The position numbers and the translations under genes were made by a program. The notes below the pieces were generated by a model, which was not told the origin of the DNA, did no database searches, and saw only the letters and a program-made list of their open reading frames with translations. Below, piece after piece: positions 1 through 5,776 of a stretch of DNA of 6,402 nucleotides. The stretch is taken from positions 1 to 6,402 of the forward strand of contig SYAB01000268.1 of NCBI GenBank assembly GCA_005787665.1. Reading direction: 5' to 3'. Source of the DNA: Actinomycetota bacterium. Lineage in GTDB: Bacteria > Actinomycetota > Actinomycetes > Mycobacteriales > Mycobacteriaceae. The stretch's first letter is position 1, and each line of letters opens with the position of its first letter.

Positions 1-990
1 CGCACGCCGAGCCGGCTGCAGCCCAAACAGGCCGCCCGGATCCAGACCGGGGCCCCGATGCCTACGCTGGCCGATGCGGTGTTGCCGCTGCGCTGGACCG
101 ACGGCGGGTCCGCCCGGGTCAAGATTTTGCGCGGGGTCAGATCGGGTGCCTACGTTCGCCGGACCGGGGATGACGTCCAGCCCGGCGATGTGGCGGTGCG
201 GGCCGGTGCGATCATCGGCCCCGCCCAGGTCGGACTGCTCGCGGCGGTCGGTCGCGAGCGGGTGCTGGTGCACCCGAGACCACGGGTCTCGGTGATGAGC
301 GTAGGCGCCGAACTGGTCGACATCGCACGCACACCGGGCAACGGCCAGGTCTACGACGTCAACTCCTACGCACTGGCCGCTGCGGCCCGCGATGCCGGGG
401 CGGAGGTGACCCGGGTAGGCATCGTCAACACCGATGCCAAGGAGTTGCGCGAGCTGATCGAGAGCAATCTCAACCGCAGCGAGGTCGTGATGATCTCGGG
501 TGCGGTCGGCGGTGCGGCTGCCGAGAGTCTGCGTACGGTGCTGTCCCAACTGGGCGGCACGGAGGTGACTCGGATCGCGATGCATCCGGGCTCGGTGCAG
601 GGCTTCGGGCAACTCGGACCGGAGGGTGTTCCGACTTTCCTGCTGCCGGCCAATCCGGTGAGCGCCCTGGTGGTGTTCGAGGTGATGGTGCGCCCCCTCA
701 TCCGGCTCTCCCTGGGTAAGCGTCAGCCGATGCGCCGGATGGTCCGGGCCCGCACCATCACCCCGATCGTCTCGGTGGCCGAGCGCACCGGATTCCTGCG
801 CGGACAGCTGCTGCGCGACCACGAGTCCGGGGATTACCTCGTCGAGGTGATCGGCGACACGCCCGGCGGCTCCTCACATCTTCTCGCCTCGCTGGCCGAG
901 GCGAACTGCCTGGTGGTGGTGCCCAGTGCGGTCACGGAGGTCCCGGCCGGCGAACCCGTGGACGTCGCGTTCCTGGCGCAGCGCGGCTGA
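1..990 (+). CDS. glp: Gephyrin-like molybdotransferase Glp (MoeA family), 5'-truncated by the window edge
   Basis: The reading frame is open from base 1 and gives 329 residues to a TGA. MoeA proteins are about 400-430 residues, so roughly 95 N-terminal residues lie outside; the ATG at 58 is an internal methionine, because the family motif TGAPMP (residues 16-21) straddles it. Domain III (about 90-235) carries SVGAELV (100-106), YDVN (118-121), SGAVGG (166-171), PGSVQGFG (196-203) and LPANPVS (215-221); the rest is the C-terminal beta-barrel domain IV. Classical MoeA inserts molybdate into adenylylated molybdopterin. In Corynebacterium glutamicum the orthologous Glp, as I recall the published work, binds FtsZ and the membrane receptor GlpR at the divisome. 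Several canonical MoeA motifs are altered here (STGDEL, GEAD, PGKP, LPGNP), which favours the division role. A GNAT gene and glpR follow directly. The family call is secure; loss of enzyme activity is inference. The M. tuberculosis counterpart is annotated moeA1 (Rv0994). Confidence 0.93.
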   Translation, partial: RTPSRLQPKQAARIQTGAPMPTLADAVLPLRWTDGGSARVKILRGVRSGAYVRRTGDDVQPGDVAVRAGAIIGPAQVGLLAAVGRERVLVHPRPRVSVMSVGAELVDIARTPGNGQVYDVNSYALAAAARDAGAEVTRVGIVNTDAKELRELIESNLNRSEVVMISGAVGGAAAESLRTVLSQLGGTEVTRIAMHPGSVQGFGQLGPEGVPTFLLPANPVSALVVFEVMVRPLIRLSLGKRQPMRRMVRARTITPIVSVAERTGFLRGQLLRDHESGDYLVEVIGDTPGGSSHLLASLAEANCLVVVPSAVTEVPAGEPVDVAFLAQRG

Positions 991-996
991 GACCCG

Positions 997-1650
997 GTGA
1001 ACCTGTGGGGCAGTGGATCTGCCCACCCCGGGTGGCCTGATTCGCCTGGACCGTTGCTGGTGCCGGCCGGTGTGATCCGGTTGCGGCCGGTGCGACTGCG
1101 CGACGGTGCCCACTGGAGCCGGGCCCGACTGGCCGAACGTGCCAACCTCGAGCCCTGGGAACCGTCGGCGGAACTGGATTGGACAGCGCGCCATGGTCTT
1201 TCGGCGTGGCCGGTGATGCACTCGGGCCTTCGTTCGGAAGCCCGCAGGGGGCGGATGCTGCCGTATGTCATCGATGTCGACGGACGGTTCCGCGGTCAGT
1301 TGACGATCGGCAACGTCACCCATGGATCGTTGCGGTCGGCATGGATCGGGTATTGGGTGTCCAGCGAGGTGACCGGCGGTGGGGTGGCGACGGGCGCGGT
1401 GGCGCTGGGTCTGGACCACTGTTTCGGGCCGGTGGGCCTGCATCGGGTGGAAGCGACCGTCCGACCGGAGAACGCCCCGAGTCGCCGGGTGCTGGCGAAG
1501 GCCGGCTTTCGGGAGGAGGGCCTGCTGAAGCGCTATCTCAACGTCGACGGGGCGTGGCGCGACCATCTGCTGGTGGCGATGACCGCCGAGGAAATCGATG
1601 GGTCGGTCGCCGCCGGGCTGGTCCGGCGGGGCCTCGCCGCGTGGCACTGA
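997..1650 (+). CDS. GNAT-family N-acetyltransferase, RimJ/RimL type
   Basis: This 217-residue protein has the GNAT fold expected of enzymes that move acetyl from acetyl-CoA to a protein N-terminus or other amine. The acetyl-CoA pyrophosphate loop (motif A) is GGGVATG at residues 127-133. The RimJ/RimL-like motif B follows, with LHRVEA (148-153), N159, S162 and GF at 170-171, then an EG pair at 174-175. The GTG start is 6 nt after the glp stop with no strong Shine-Dalgarno, so translation is probably coupled to glp. I kept this start because the N-terminal NLWG...HPGWP stretch looks like conserved actinobacterial sequence; the next in-frame GTG (1060) would remove it. M. tuberculosis Rv0995 in the same position is annotated rimJ, but the true substrate is unknown. 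Lying between glp and glpR, it may modify a division or ribosomal protein; this is inference only. Confidence 0.92.
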   Translation: MNLWGSGSAHPGWPDSPGPLLVPAGVIRLRPVRLRDGAHWSRARLAERANLEPWEPSAELDWTARHGLSAWPVMHSGLRSEARRGRMLPYVIDVDGRFRGQLTIGNVTHGSLRSAWIGYWVSSEVTGGGVATGAVALGLDHCFGPVGLHRVEATVRPENAPSRRVLAKAGFREEGLLKRYLNVDGAWRDHLLVAMTAEEIDGSVAAGLVRRGLAAWH

Positions 1651-1694
1651 GAATCGTCGACTGTTACGAATGAGACATTTGTGACTGGTGGTGC

Positions 1695-1723
1695 TTGTCA
1701 TCCACGAATTACACGTGTGTAAT
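1695..1723 (+). promoter_or_regulatory. Candidate SigA-type promoter for glpR
   Basis: TTGTCA (1695-1700) matches the -35 consensus TTGACA at five of six bases. After a 17-nt spacer, TGTAAT (1718-1723) matches TATAAT at five of six, although the mismatch is the usually important second base. Transcription would start near 1730, about 60 nt before the glpR start codon. It lies in the 141-bp gap after the acetyltransferase gene, locally AT-richer than its surroundings. This is a sequence match only, and read-through from glp is also possible. Confidence 0.5.
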
Positions 1724-1724
1724 T
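1707..1724. promoter_or_regulatory. Perfect 8-2-8 inverted repeat, candidate operator
   Basis: AATTACAC (1707-1714), spacer GT, GTGTAATT (1717-1724): the arms are exact reverse complements. The site covers the end of the spacer and the whole -10 element of the candidate glpR promoter, where a dimeric repressor would block transcription. Such an AT-rich palindrome stands out in this GC-rich sequence. I could not match it to a known actinobacterial regulator motif. A 2-nt loop makes a functional RNA hairpin unlikely. Confidence 0.5.
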
Positions 1725-1778
1725 GGCTCGGCGCGCCGCCGGTGAAAGCGGACGTCACGGACCTAGCCTGGTCGGGAC

Positions 1779-1783
1779 AGGAG
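1779..1783 (+). promoter_or_regulatory. Ribosome binding site fixing the glpR start
   Basis: AGGAG lies 8 nt before the ATG at 1792. It supports that start over an in-frame TTG at 1723, which would add 23 residues with no membrane or motif content and would place the start codon inside the inverted repeat. Confidence 0.7.
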
Positions 1784-1791
1784 CAGGTCCC

Positions 1792-2931
1792 ATGCCAAGC
1801 ATCCCCCAGTCATTGCTCTGGATCTCACTCGTGGTGCTGTGGCTCTTCGTCCTGGTGCCGATGCTCATCAACAAGCGCGACACCGTCCGGCGAACGAGCG
1901 ACGTCGCACTGGCCACCCGTGTGCTCAACGGCGGCGCCAGATCACGGCTGATCAAGCGGCGCGGTCCGGCGACCGGCCACCGGCACGACCCGGAGTGGCA
2001 GCCCGATGACGAACTCGCCGCCGAGTTCGCCGACCAGGCACTGCAGGACGAGGTTGCCGACTATGACGACGCGGTGCGCGAGGCCAGGCTCCGCGGCACG
2101 CGGTCCGTGGTTGTGGTGGCCGCCGTGACTGAACAGGTTCGGGTCGAGCCGGACTACCTCGACGTCGACGTGGTCGACGAGAACTCCGGGGCGTTGCCGG
2201 TCGGCACGGGTGTTCAGGCAACCCTGTTCGACGGCGGCCCCGATGCGGCCGACGACGAGTCGGTGTCGCCCGCGGCTGATTCGATCTCGGAGTCCGTCGT
2301 GGGCGAGCACGAGGTCCCACTCGCCGAAACCGACAGCACCGATCCCGGCCCGGGCGATTACGAGTACGTCGACGACACGTCGGGCCTGGAGGCCGAACTC
2401 GAGGCCGATGAGGAGCCGGTGACCCCGATCGCCCCGCGCTCCAGCCGGCAGCGGCGGATGGAGTCGTCGACGGCGGCCGCGGTCAGCGCCCGCAAATACC
2501 GCTTCCGCAAGCGCGTGCTGACCGCGATGTCGGTCCTCATGGTGCTCACCGCGGGACTGGCGTTCACCGTCAGCCCGGGACTGTGGTGGGCGTGCGGTAC
2601 TGCTGCTGCCATCACCATGCTCTATCTCGCCTACCTGCGCCGCCAGACCCGGATCGAGGAGCAGGTGCGGCGCCGACGGCAGCAGCGCATGGCGCGCATG
2701 CGGGCCGCGGAGTTCGACGACCTCGACGAGCGGGGATCGGAGGTCGACGGCGTCGATTTCCCTACCCGGCTCCAGCGCCCGGGAACGGTGGTGCTGGACA
2801 TCGACGACGAGGATCCGATCTTCGAGCATCTCGACGAGGTGGCCTACAGCCGGCCCTACGATCATCGGACCGGTCATCGGACTGGCCTGGGGGCCGACCC
2901 TCGCGATCTGCCCAGGGCGGCGGGTCAGTAG
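1792..2931 (+). CDS. glpR: Gephyrin-like molybdotransferase receptor GlpR (SepX family divisome membrane protein)
   Basis: This 379-residue protein has a first membrane helix at about residues 7-25 followed by KR...RR, so the long linker should be cytoplasmic. Residues 121-210 hold 27 Asp/Glu and no Lys/Arg and look disordered. A basic patch (about 216-241, including RKYRFRKR) leads into a hairpin of two helices (about 242-260 and 263-282) joined by a short external SPG turn. An arginine-rich, possibly coiled-coil segment and an acidic C-terminal tail (to 379) end the protein, again cytoplasmic. This architecture and the KRDTVRRTSDVALATRVL segment after helix 1 match the Rv0996/SepX/GlpR family. 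SepX acts in Streptomyces cell division, and GlpR in C. glutamicum recruits Glp. It lies 141 bp after the acetyltransferase and probably has its own promoter as well as operon read-through. The family call is confident; the exact Glp-binding segment cannot be identified from sequence alone. Confidence 0.9.
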   Translation: MPSIPQSLLWISLVVLWLFVLVPMLINKRDTVRRTSDVALATRVLNGGARSRLIKRRGPATGHRHDPEWQPDDELAAEFADQALQDEVADYDDAVREARLRGTRSVVVVAAVTEQVRVEPDYLDVDVVDENSGALPVGTGVQATLFDGGPDAADDESVSPAADSISESVVGEHEVPLAETDSTDPGPGDYEYVDDTSGLEAELEADEEPVTPIAPRSSRQRRMESSTAAAVSARKYRFRKRVLTAMSVLMVLTAGLAFTVSPGLWWACGTAAAITMLYLAYLRRQTRIEEQVRRRRQQRMARMRAAEFDDLDERGSEVDGVDFPTRLQRPGTVVLDIDDEDPIFEHLDEVAYSRPYDHRTGHRTGLGADPRDLPRAAGQ

Positions 2932-2951
2932 GAACCCTGGAACGCCCGGAC

Positions 2952-2960
2952 TGGTAACCT
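2952..2960 (+). promoter_or_regulatory. Candidate extended -10 promoter element of the tRNA gene
   Basis: TGGTAACCT contains a TAACCT hexamer (2955-2960; mycobacterial TANNNT pattern) preceded by the TGn extension. It is 12 nt from the mature tRNA 5' end, a fitting distance for transcription start. No convincing -35 is seen. It lies in the 41-bp gap after the glpR stop. Confidence 0.45.
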
Positions 2961-2972
2961 ACTGGCGTCCAC

Positions 2973-3045
2973 GGGGCTATGGCGCAGTTGGTAGCGCGAC
3001 TCGTTCGCATCGAGTAGGTCAGGGGTTCGATTCCCCTTAGCTCCA
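2973..3045 (+). tRNA. tRNA-Ala, anticodon CGC
   Basis: This 73-nt sequence folds into a full cloverleaf. The acceptor stem is GGGGCTA with TAGCTCC (one G-U pair); the D stem is GCGC/GCGC (2982-2985 and 2994-2997). The anticodon stem ACTCG/CGAGT (2999-3003 and 3011-3015) has loop TTCGCAT, giving anticodon CGC at 3006-3008, which reads Ala codon GCG. The T arm is AGGGG-TTCGATT-CCCCT (3021-3037) and the discriminator base is A3045. The 3' CCA is not encoded (CTC follows), so it would be added after transcription. The gene sits between glpR and the convergent pap. Confidence 0.97.
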
Positions 3046-3086
3046 CTCCACGGCGTGCTGTCCGGCGCGCGACTCCCGCTTCGCCC

Positions 3087-4571
3087 CTAGCGCTCCCGCA
3101 GGGTACGGGCCAAACCCTTGTTGATCGCGCGGAGCGTGGCCACCCGGGCGAACGCCTTGTTGTTGGCCGGGATCACATGCCAGCGCGCCCTGTCGGAGGT
3201 CGTGCGCAGGATCTTCTGGTCCACTGCGGTGACGTAGTCGTTCCACCGCTCGCGGTTGCGGTAGTCCTCCTCGGTGATCTTGTGCTTCTTGTAGGCGGTC
3301 TCCTCGCGGGCCTTGAAGCGGGCGAGTTGCTCCTCGGGGGAGATGTGCAGCCAGAACTTCGCCACGTAGTACCCCTGCTCGACCATCTGCGCCTCGAAGT
3401 CGTTGATCTCGTCGAAAGCCCGCTGCCATTCCGCCGGGGTGGCGAAACCCTCCAGGCGTTCCACCAGCACCCGGCCGTACCAGGTGCGATCGAAGATCAC
3501 GACCTTTCCGGCCGGTGGCAGGTCCCGCCAGAACCGCCACAGGTAGTGGTACTTGCGCTCGTCCTCGGTGGGTGCCGCCACCGGGATGACCCGATAGTCG
3601 CCGGCCTCCAGGGCGCCGGTGATCCGCCGGATCACCCCGCCTTTGCCGGCGGCGTCCCAGCCCTCGAAGGCCAGCACCGAACTCACGCCCCGCCGGCGCG
3701 CCTCCAGGGAGAGCTTCTTGAGTTTGGCCTGCTCCCGGGCCAACTGGGCCCGGTACTCCGACTTCGTCAGCGACACCGACAGGTCGACACCGGAGAGCAC
3801 GTTGGCCTCGGCGTCGAAGTCTCCGAACACCGAATCCGACAGCGCGTGCCCGGGGCGCGCGGAGGTGTCGTGCAGGCGTGCGGTGAGGGCGGCCAGGATC
3901 GTGCGTGCCACGGTGAGGTCGCGGTAGCGCGGGTCGGTGGACTCCACGATGGTCCACGGTGCGCCGGGCCCGCTGGTCTCGCGCAGGATCCGCTCGGCGA
4001 TCGGCAGCACCGGCCCCAGGCTCTCCAGCGCCGCCCAGTCGCGCTGGTCGACCTGCCAGCCGGCATGGGGGTCCTTCTCGGCCTTCTTGAGCCTGCGCTT
4101 CTGCTCTCTGGCCGGCGTGTGCAGGAAGAATTTCAGGATGAGAGCCCCGTCGGCCACCAGTTCGGCCTGCATGTTGGCGATGTGGCGCAGCCAGATCGAG
4201 AACTCCGGCTCCTCGATCTCGTCCTCGGCGCGCTGGATGGCCGCACGCATCAGGCCGCCGACGAAGAACGCCGCGCGTCCCTTGGGCGGCAGCGATCGCC
4301 ACAGCCGCCACAGGTGTGGCCGCTGATACTCCTCGTCGGTGGGATCACCGAATACGCGGGTGTCGGCGTAACGCGAATCCATCCACTCGTTGAGTCGGTT
4401 CACCAGTTCATTGGCGCCCAGCCGGTCGTCGCCCGCGATCCAGATGATGACCGGGAAATCCGCGCTGCGCAGGTCGTACTGCGCGTTGATCAGCCCGACC
4501 CGCAACTCGGGAATCGCCGCGTCGTACTCCTCTTTGCCGACCTTGTTGCCGACCTCGGAAACCTCAAGCAC
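3087..4571 (-). CDS. pap: Polyphosphate:AMP phosphotransferase, two-domain PPK2 family
   Basis: This 494-residue protein has the usual length of two-domain Pap enzymes, which transfer phosphate from polyphosphate to AMP, giving ADP in the cytoplasm. The C-terminal PPK2 domain (about 285-494) has all key motifs: Walker A GWDAAGKGG (304-312, K310), Walker B region FDRTWYGR (360-367, D361) ending in E371, and the lid module KKHKIT...RNRERW (428-443). The N-terminal PPK2-like domain (about 20-200) is degenerate: AGDDRLGANEL (46-56) replaces the P-loop and FFVGGLM (102-108) the FDRxWY motif, as is typical of the fused class. The GTG start has a good GGGAG 7 nt upstream. It is convergent with the tRNA gene (41 bp apart) and 71 bp downstream of the hydrolase gene, with a stem-loop and a repeat pair between them. 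Direction and nucleotide preference are inferred from the family. Confidence 0.94.
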   Translation of the reverse strand: MLEVSEVGNKVGKEEYDAAIPELRVGLINAQYDLRSADFPVIIWIAGDDRLGANELVNRLNEWMDSRYADTRVFGDPTDEEYQRPHLWRLWRSLPPKGRAAFFVGGLMRAAIQRAEDEIEEPEFSIWLRHIANMQAELVADGALILKFFLHTPAREQKRRLKKAEKDPHAGWQVDQRDWAALESLGPVLPIAERILRETSGPGAPWTIVESTDPRYRDLTVARTILAALTARLHDTSARPGHALSDSVFGDFDAEANVLSGVDLSVSLTKSEYRAQLAREQAKLKKLSLEARRRGVSSVLAFEGWDAAGKGGVIRRITGALEAGDYRVIPVAAPTEDERKYHYLWRFWRDLPPAGKVVIFDRTWYGRVLVERLEGFATPAEWQRAFDEINDFEAQMVEQGYYVAKFWLHISPEEQLARFKAREETAYKKHKITEEDYRNRERWNDYVTAVDQKILRTTSDRARWHVIPANNKAFARVATLRAINKGLARTLRER

Positions 4572-4578
4572 CTACGCA

Positions 4579-4583
4579 CTCCC
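4579..4583 (-). promoter_or_regulatory. Ribosome binding site of pap
   Basis: On the minus strand GGGAG stands 7 nt before the GTG at 4571-4569. It supports this non-ATG start; no other in-frame start codon occurs in the next dozen codons. Confidence 0.65.
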
Positions 4584-4585
4584 GC

Positions 4586-4607
4586 CTCAGGTGAACATCA
4601 GATGAAC
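4586..4607 (-). promoter_or_regulatory. Tandem 11-nt direct repeat resembling a PHO box upstream of pap
   Basis: On the minus strand, GTTCATCTGAT (4607-4597) abuts GTTCACCTGAG (4596-4586); 9 of 11 positions agree. Two 11-nt units beginning GTTCACC are the form of the PHO box bound by Streptomyces PhoP. In mycobacteria the phosphate-starvation regulator is RegX3, whose exact site I do not recall with certainty. The pair ends 2 nt before the Shine-Dalgarno of pap, which leaves little room for a downstream -10, so repression or a transcript starting within the repeats is as plausible as classical activation. Function is inference from pattern and gene context. Confidence 0.45.
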
Positions 4608-4617
4608 ACCTTCTCAC

Positions 4618-4636
4618 CCTCGGGAGTCTCCCGGGG
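4618..4636 (-). terminator. Stem-loop after the alpha/beta hydrolase gene, candidate terminator
   Basis: CCTCGGGA-GTC-TCCCGGGG (plus-strand sense) forms an 8-bp GC-rich stem with one G-T pair and a 3-nt loop. It begins 6 nt past the hydrolase stop codon on the minus strand. No T-run follows, as is common for mycobacterial hairpins, so termination strength is uncertain. It would insulate pap from upstream transcription. Confidence 0.45.
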
Positions 4637-4642
4637 CGGGAT

Positions 4643-5680
4643 TCAGGTTGCGCTGCGCTTGTCGTGTTCTAACGCGCCGAGGACCAGGATGCGGGCGCTC
4701 AGCTCCTCATCGGACCCCGACAGCACGCTCTCGGTGCTGCCCTTGCGTAACAGTTCGCGAAGGGAGTCGGGGTCGTAGTCGGCCGAGACGGTCGAGTCGA
4801 CGAACTCCTCGACCAGGTCCACGAAGCGGTCCGGGTCGTCGTGGAACGGGAAGTGGCCGGACCGGGGGAACACGGCGAGCCGGGAACCAGGCATCGCGGC
4901 GTGTGCCATGTGGGCGTGGCTGACCGGGATGACGGCATCCTGTTCGCCCCAGATCAACTGCACCGGAACCGATTCGGTCAGATAGCAACGATCCAGCATG
5001 GTCACCACCTGGCCGCGCCAGTCCACCACGGCGCGCAGGGTGCGGGTGAAGGCAGCCGAAGCGGTCGGCTCGGGCAGGTCGGCGAGGATGCGCAGCATGT
5101 TGGGAATGTCGCGGCCCACGCCGGTCGAGCCGATCACCGTCCCCAGCAGCCGACCGAAGGTCTGCAAGGTCGGCAGCACCAGTGGCAGTCGCAGCAGGGC
5201 CAAGGCCTCGCCGCCGACCGGGAGCGAGGCGAACCGCAACGCGATGTTGACGTCCTTGGTCACCCCGCCCGCGCCCACCAGGATGAGCCGTTCGACCAAT
5301 TGCGGGAACTGGTAGGCGAACTGCATCGCCACGCCGCCGCCCAGCGAGTGGCCGACGACGGTGACCCTGTCGATGTCGAGCACGCTGAGCAGGTCCCGCA
5401 TGCCGTTGGCGTAGGCGGCCACCGAGTAGTCCGCCCGGGGCTTGTCGGACTGGCCGTGGCCGAGCAGGTCCGGCGCGATGACGGTGAACCGGCGCGCCAG
5501 GCGGGCGTGCACCGGTTCCCACGCCGTGGAGTTGTCACCGATGCCGTGGATGAGCAACAGTGCAGGTCCGGACCCGGCGATTCGGAAGGCCCGGCGATAG
5601 CCGTGGATGGTCCGGAACTGCAATTCCGGAACCGGGTCGGCGTCGAGGGTCCGCTGCGGTTCGGGGTTCGGCTGGGCCAT
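4643..5680 (-). CDS. Alpha/beta-fold hydrolase (Rv2715-like)
   Basis: This 345-residue soluble alpha/beta hydrolase shows a complete catalytic set: oxyanion segment HGIGD (45-49), nucleophile elbow GHSLGG (110-115, Ser112), acid in WGEQD (244-248, Asp248) and base in SGHFPF (274-279, His276). A lid or cap of about 150-230 follows the core strands. I chose the ATG at 5680 because GAGG (5689-5686) stands 5 nt upstream; a GTG at 5686 would overlap that site and add only two residues. It closely resembles what I remember of M. tuberculosis Rv2715, including the conserved RSAT C-terminus. The substrate is unknown: esterase, lipase, or C-C hydrolase of ring-cleavage products are all possible. No signal peptide is seen, so it is probably cytoplasmic. 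It is 96 bp downstream of xfp and 71 bp upstream of pap. Confidence 0.92.
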   Translation of the reverse strand: MAQPNPEPQRTLDADPVPELQFRTIHGYRRAFRIAGSGPALLLIHGIGDNSTAWEPVHARLARRFTVIAPDLLGHGQSDKPRADYSVAAYANGMRDLLSVLDIDRVTVVGHSLGGGVAMQFAYQFPQLVERLILVGAGGVTKDVNIALRFASLPVGGEALALLRLPLVLPTLQTFGRLLGTVIGSTGVGRDIPNMLRILADLPEPTASAAFTRTLRAVVDWRGQVVTMLDRCYLTESVPVQLIWGEQDAVIPVSHAHMAHAAMPGSRLAVFPRSGHFPFHDDPDRFVDLVEEFVDSTVSADYDPDSLRELLRKGSTESVLSGSDEELSARILVLGALEHDKRSAT

Positions 5681-5685
5681 ATCCA

Positions 5686-5689
5686 CCTC
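5686..5689 (-). promoter_or_regulatory. Ribosome binding site deciding the hydrolase start
   Basis: On the minus strand GAGG precedes ATG (5680-5678) by 5 nt (TGGAT). No comparable site precedes the alternative GTG at 5686. Confidence 0.5.
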
Positions 5690-5729
5690 GGGCGGTCTGG
5701 GTCGACCGGATTGTTCGGCGACTCCCGAA

Positions 5730-5758
5730 ATCCTAAGGGCCCTCAGCCGCGCCCACCA
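5730..5758 (-). promoter_or_regulatory. Weak candidate promoter for the hydrolase gene
   Basis: The minus strand has TAGGAT (5735-5730), a good mycobacterial -10 (TANNNT), about 50 nt before the start codon. A poor -35 (TGGTGG, 5758-5753) stands 17 nt upstream. A near-palindrome CTAAGGGCCCTCAG (5733-5746, 12 of 14 symmetric) overlaps the -10. Evidence is modest. Confidence 0.3.
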
Positions 5759-5769
5759 CTTGAGCGGGC
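5751..5769 (-). terminator. Stem-loop after the phosphoketolase gene, candidate terminator
   Basis: On the minus strand GCCCGCT-CAAGT-GGTGGGC forms a 7-bp stem with two G-T pairs and a 5-nt loop. It starts 7 nt after the xfp stop codon, the same relative position as the stem-loop after the hydrolase gene. There is no T-run. Confidence 0.4.
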
Positions 5770-5776
5770 CCGTGTG

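Noticed and set aside
1651..1694. MtrA- or Crp-like site in the segment before the glpR promoter
   Set aside because: GTTAC and TGTGA fragments occur, but neither is paired at the spacing such sites require.
874..1758. Minus-strand 294-codon frame opposite the acetyltransferase
   Set aside because: Its composition is rich in Arg, Pro and His with no motif, and the opposite strand has a clear GNAT protein.
1942..2877. Minus-strand 311-codon frame opposite glpR
   Set aside because: Antisense shadow of the Asp/Glu and Arg codons of glpR; no domain seen.
2973..3045. Phage or island attachment site in the tRNA gene
   Set aside because: The tRNA is a common integration target, but no second copy of its 3' end and no integrase are visible in the window.
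3046..3086. Terminator between the convergent tRNA and pap genes
   Set aside because: Only short 4-bp stems can be drawn in this 41-bp gap and no T-run is present on either strand.
3037..4311. Second minus-strand frame of 424 codons overlapping pap
   Set aside because: Arg/Gly/Ala-rich shadow in another frame of the same strand; the overlapping frame has the Walker and lid motifs.
3177..4778. Long plus-strand open frame of 533 codons opposite pap
   Set aside because: It is antisense to a gene with complete PPK2 motifs, has low-complexity composition typical of GC-rich shadow frames, and shows no recognisable domain.
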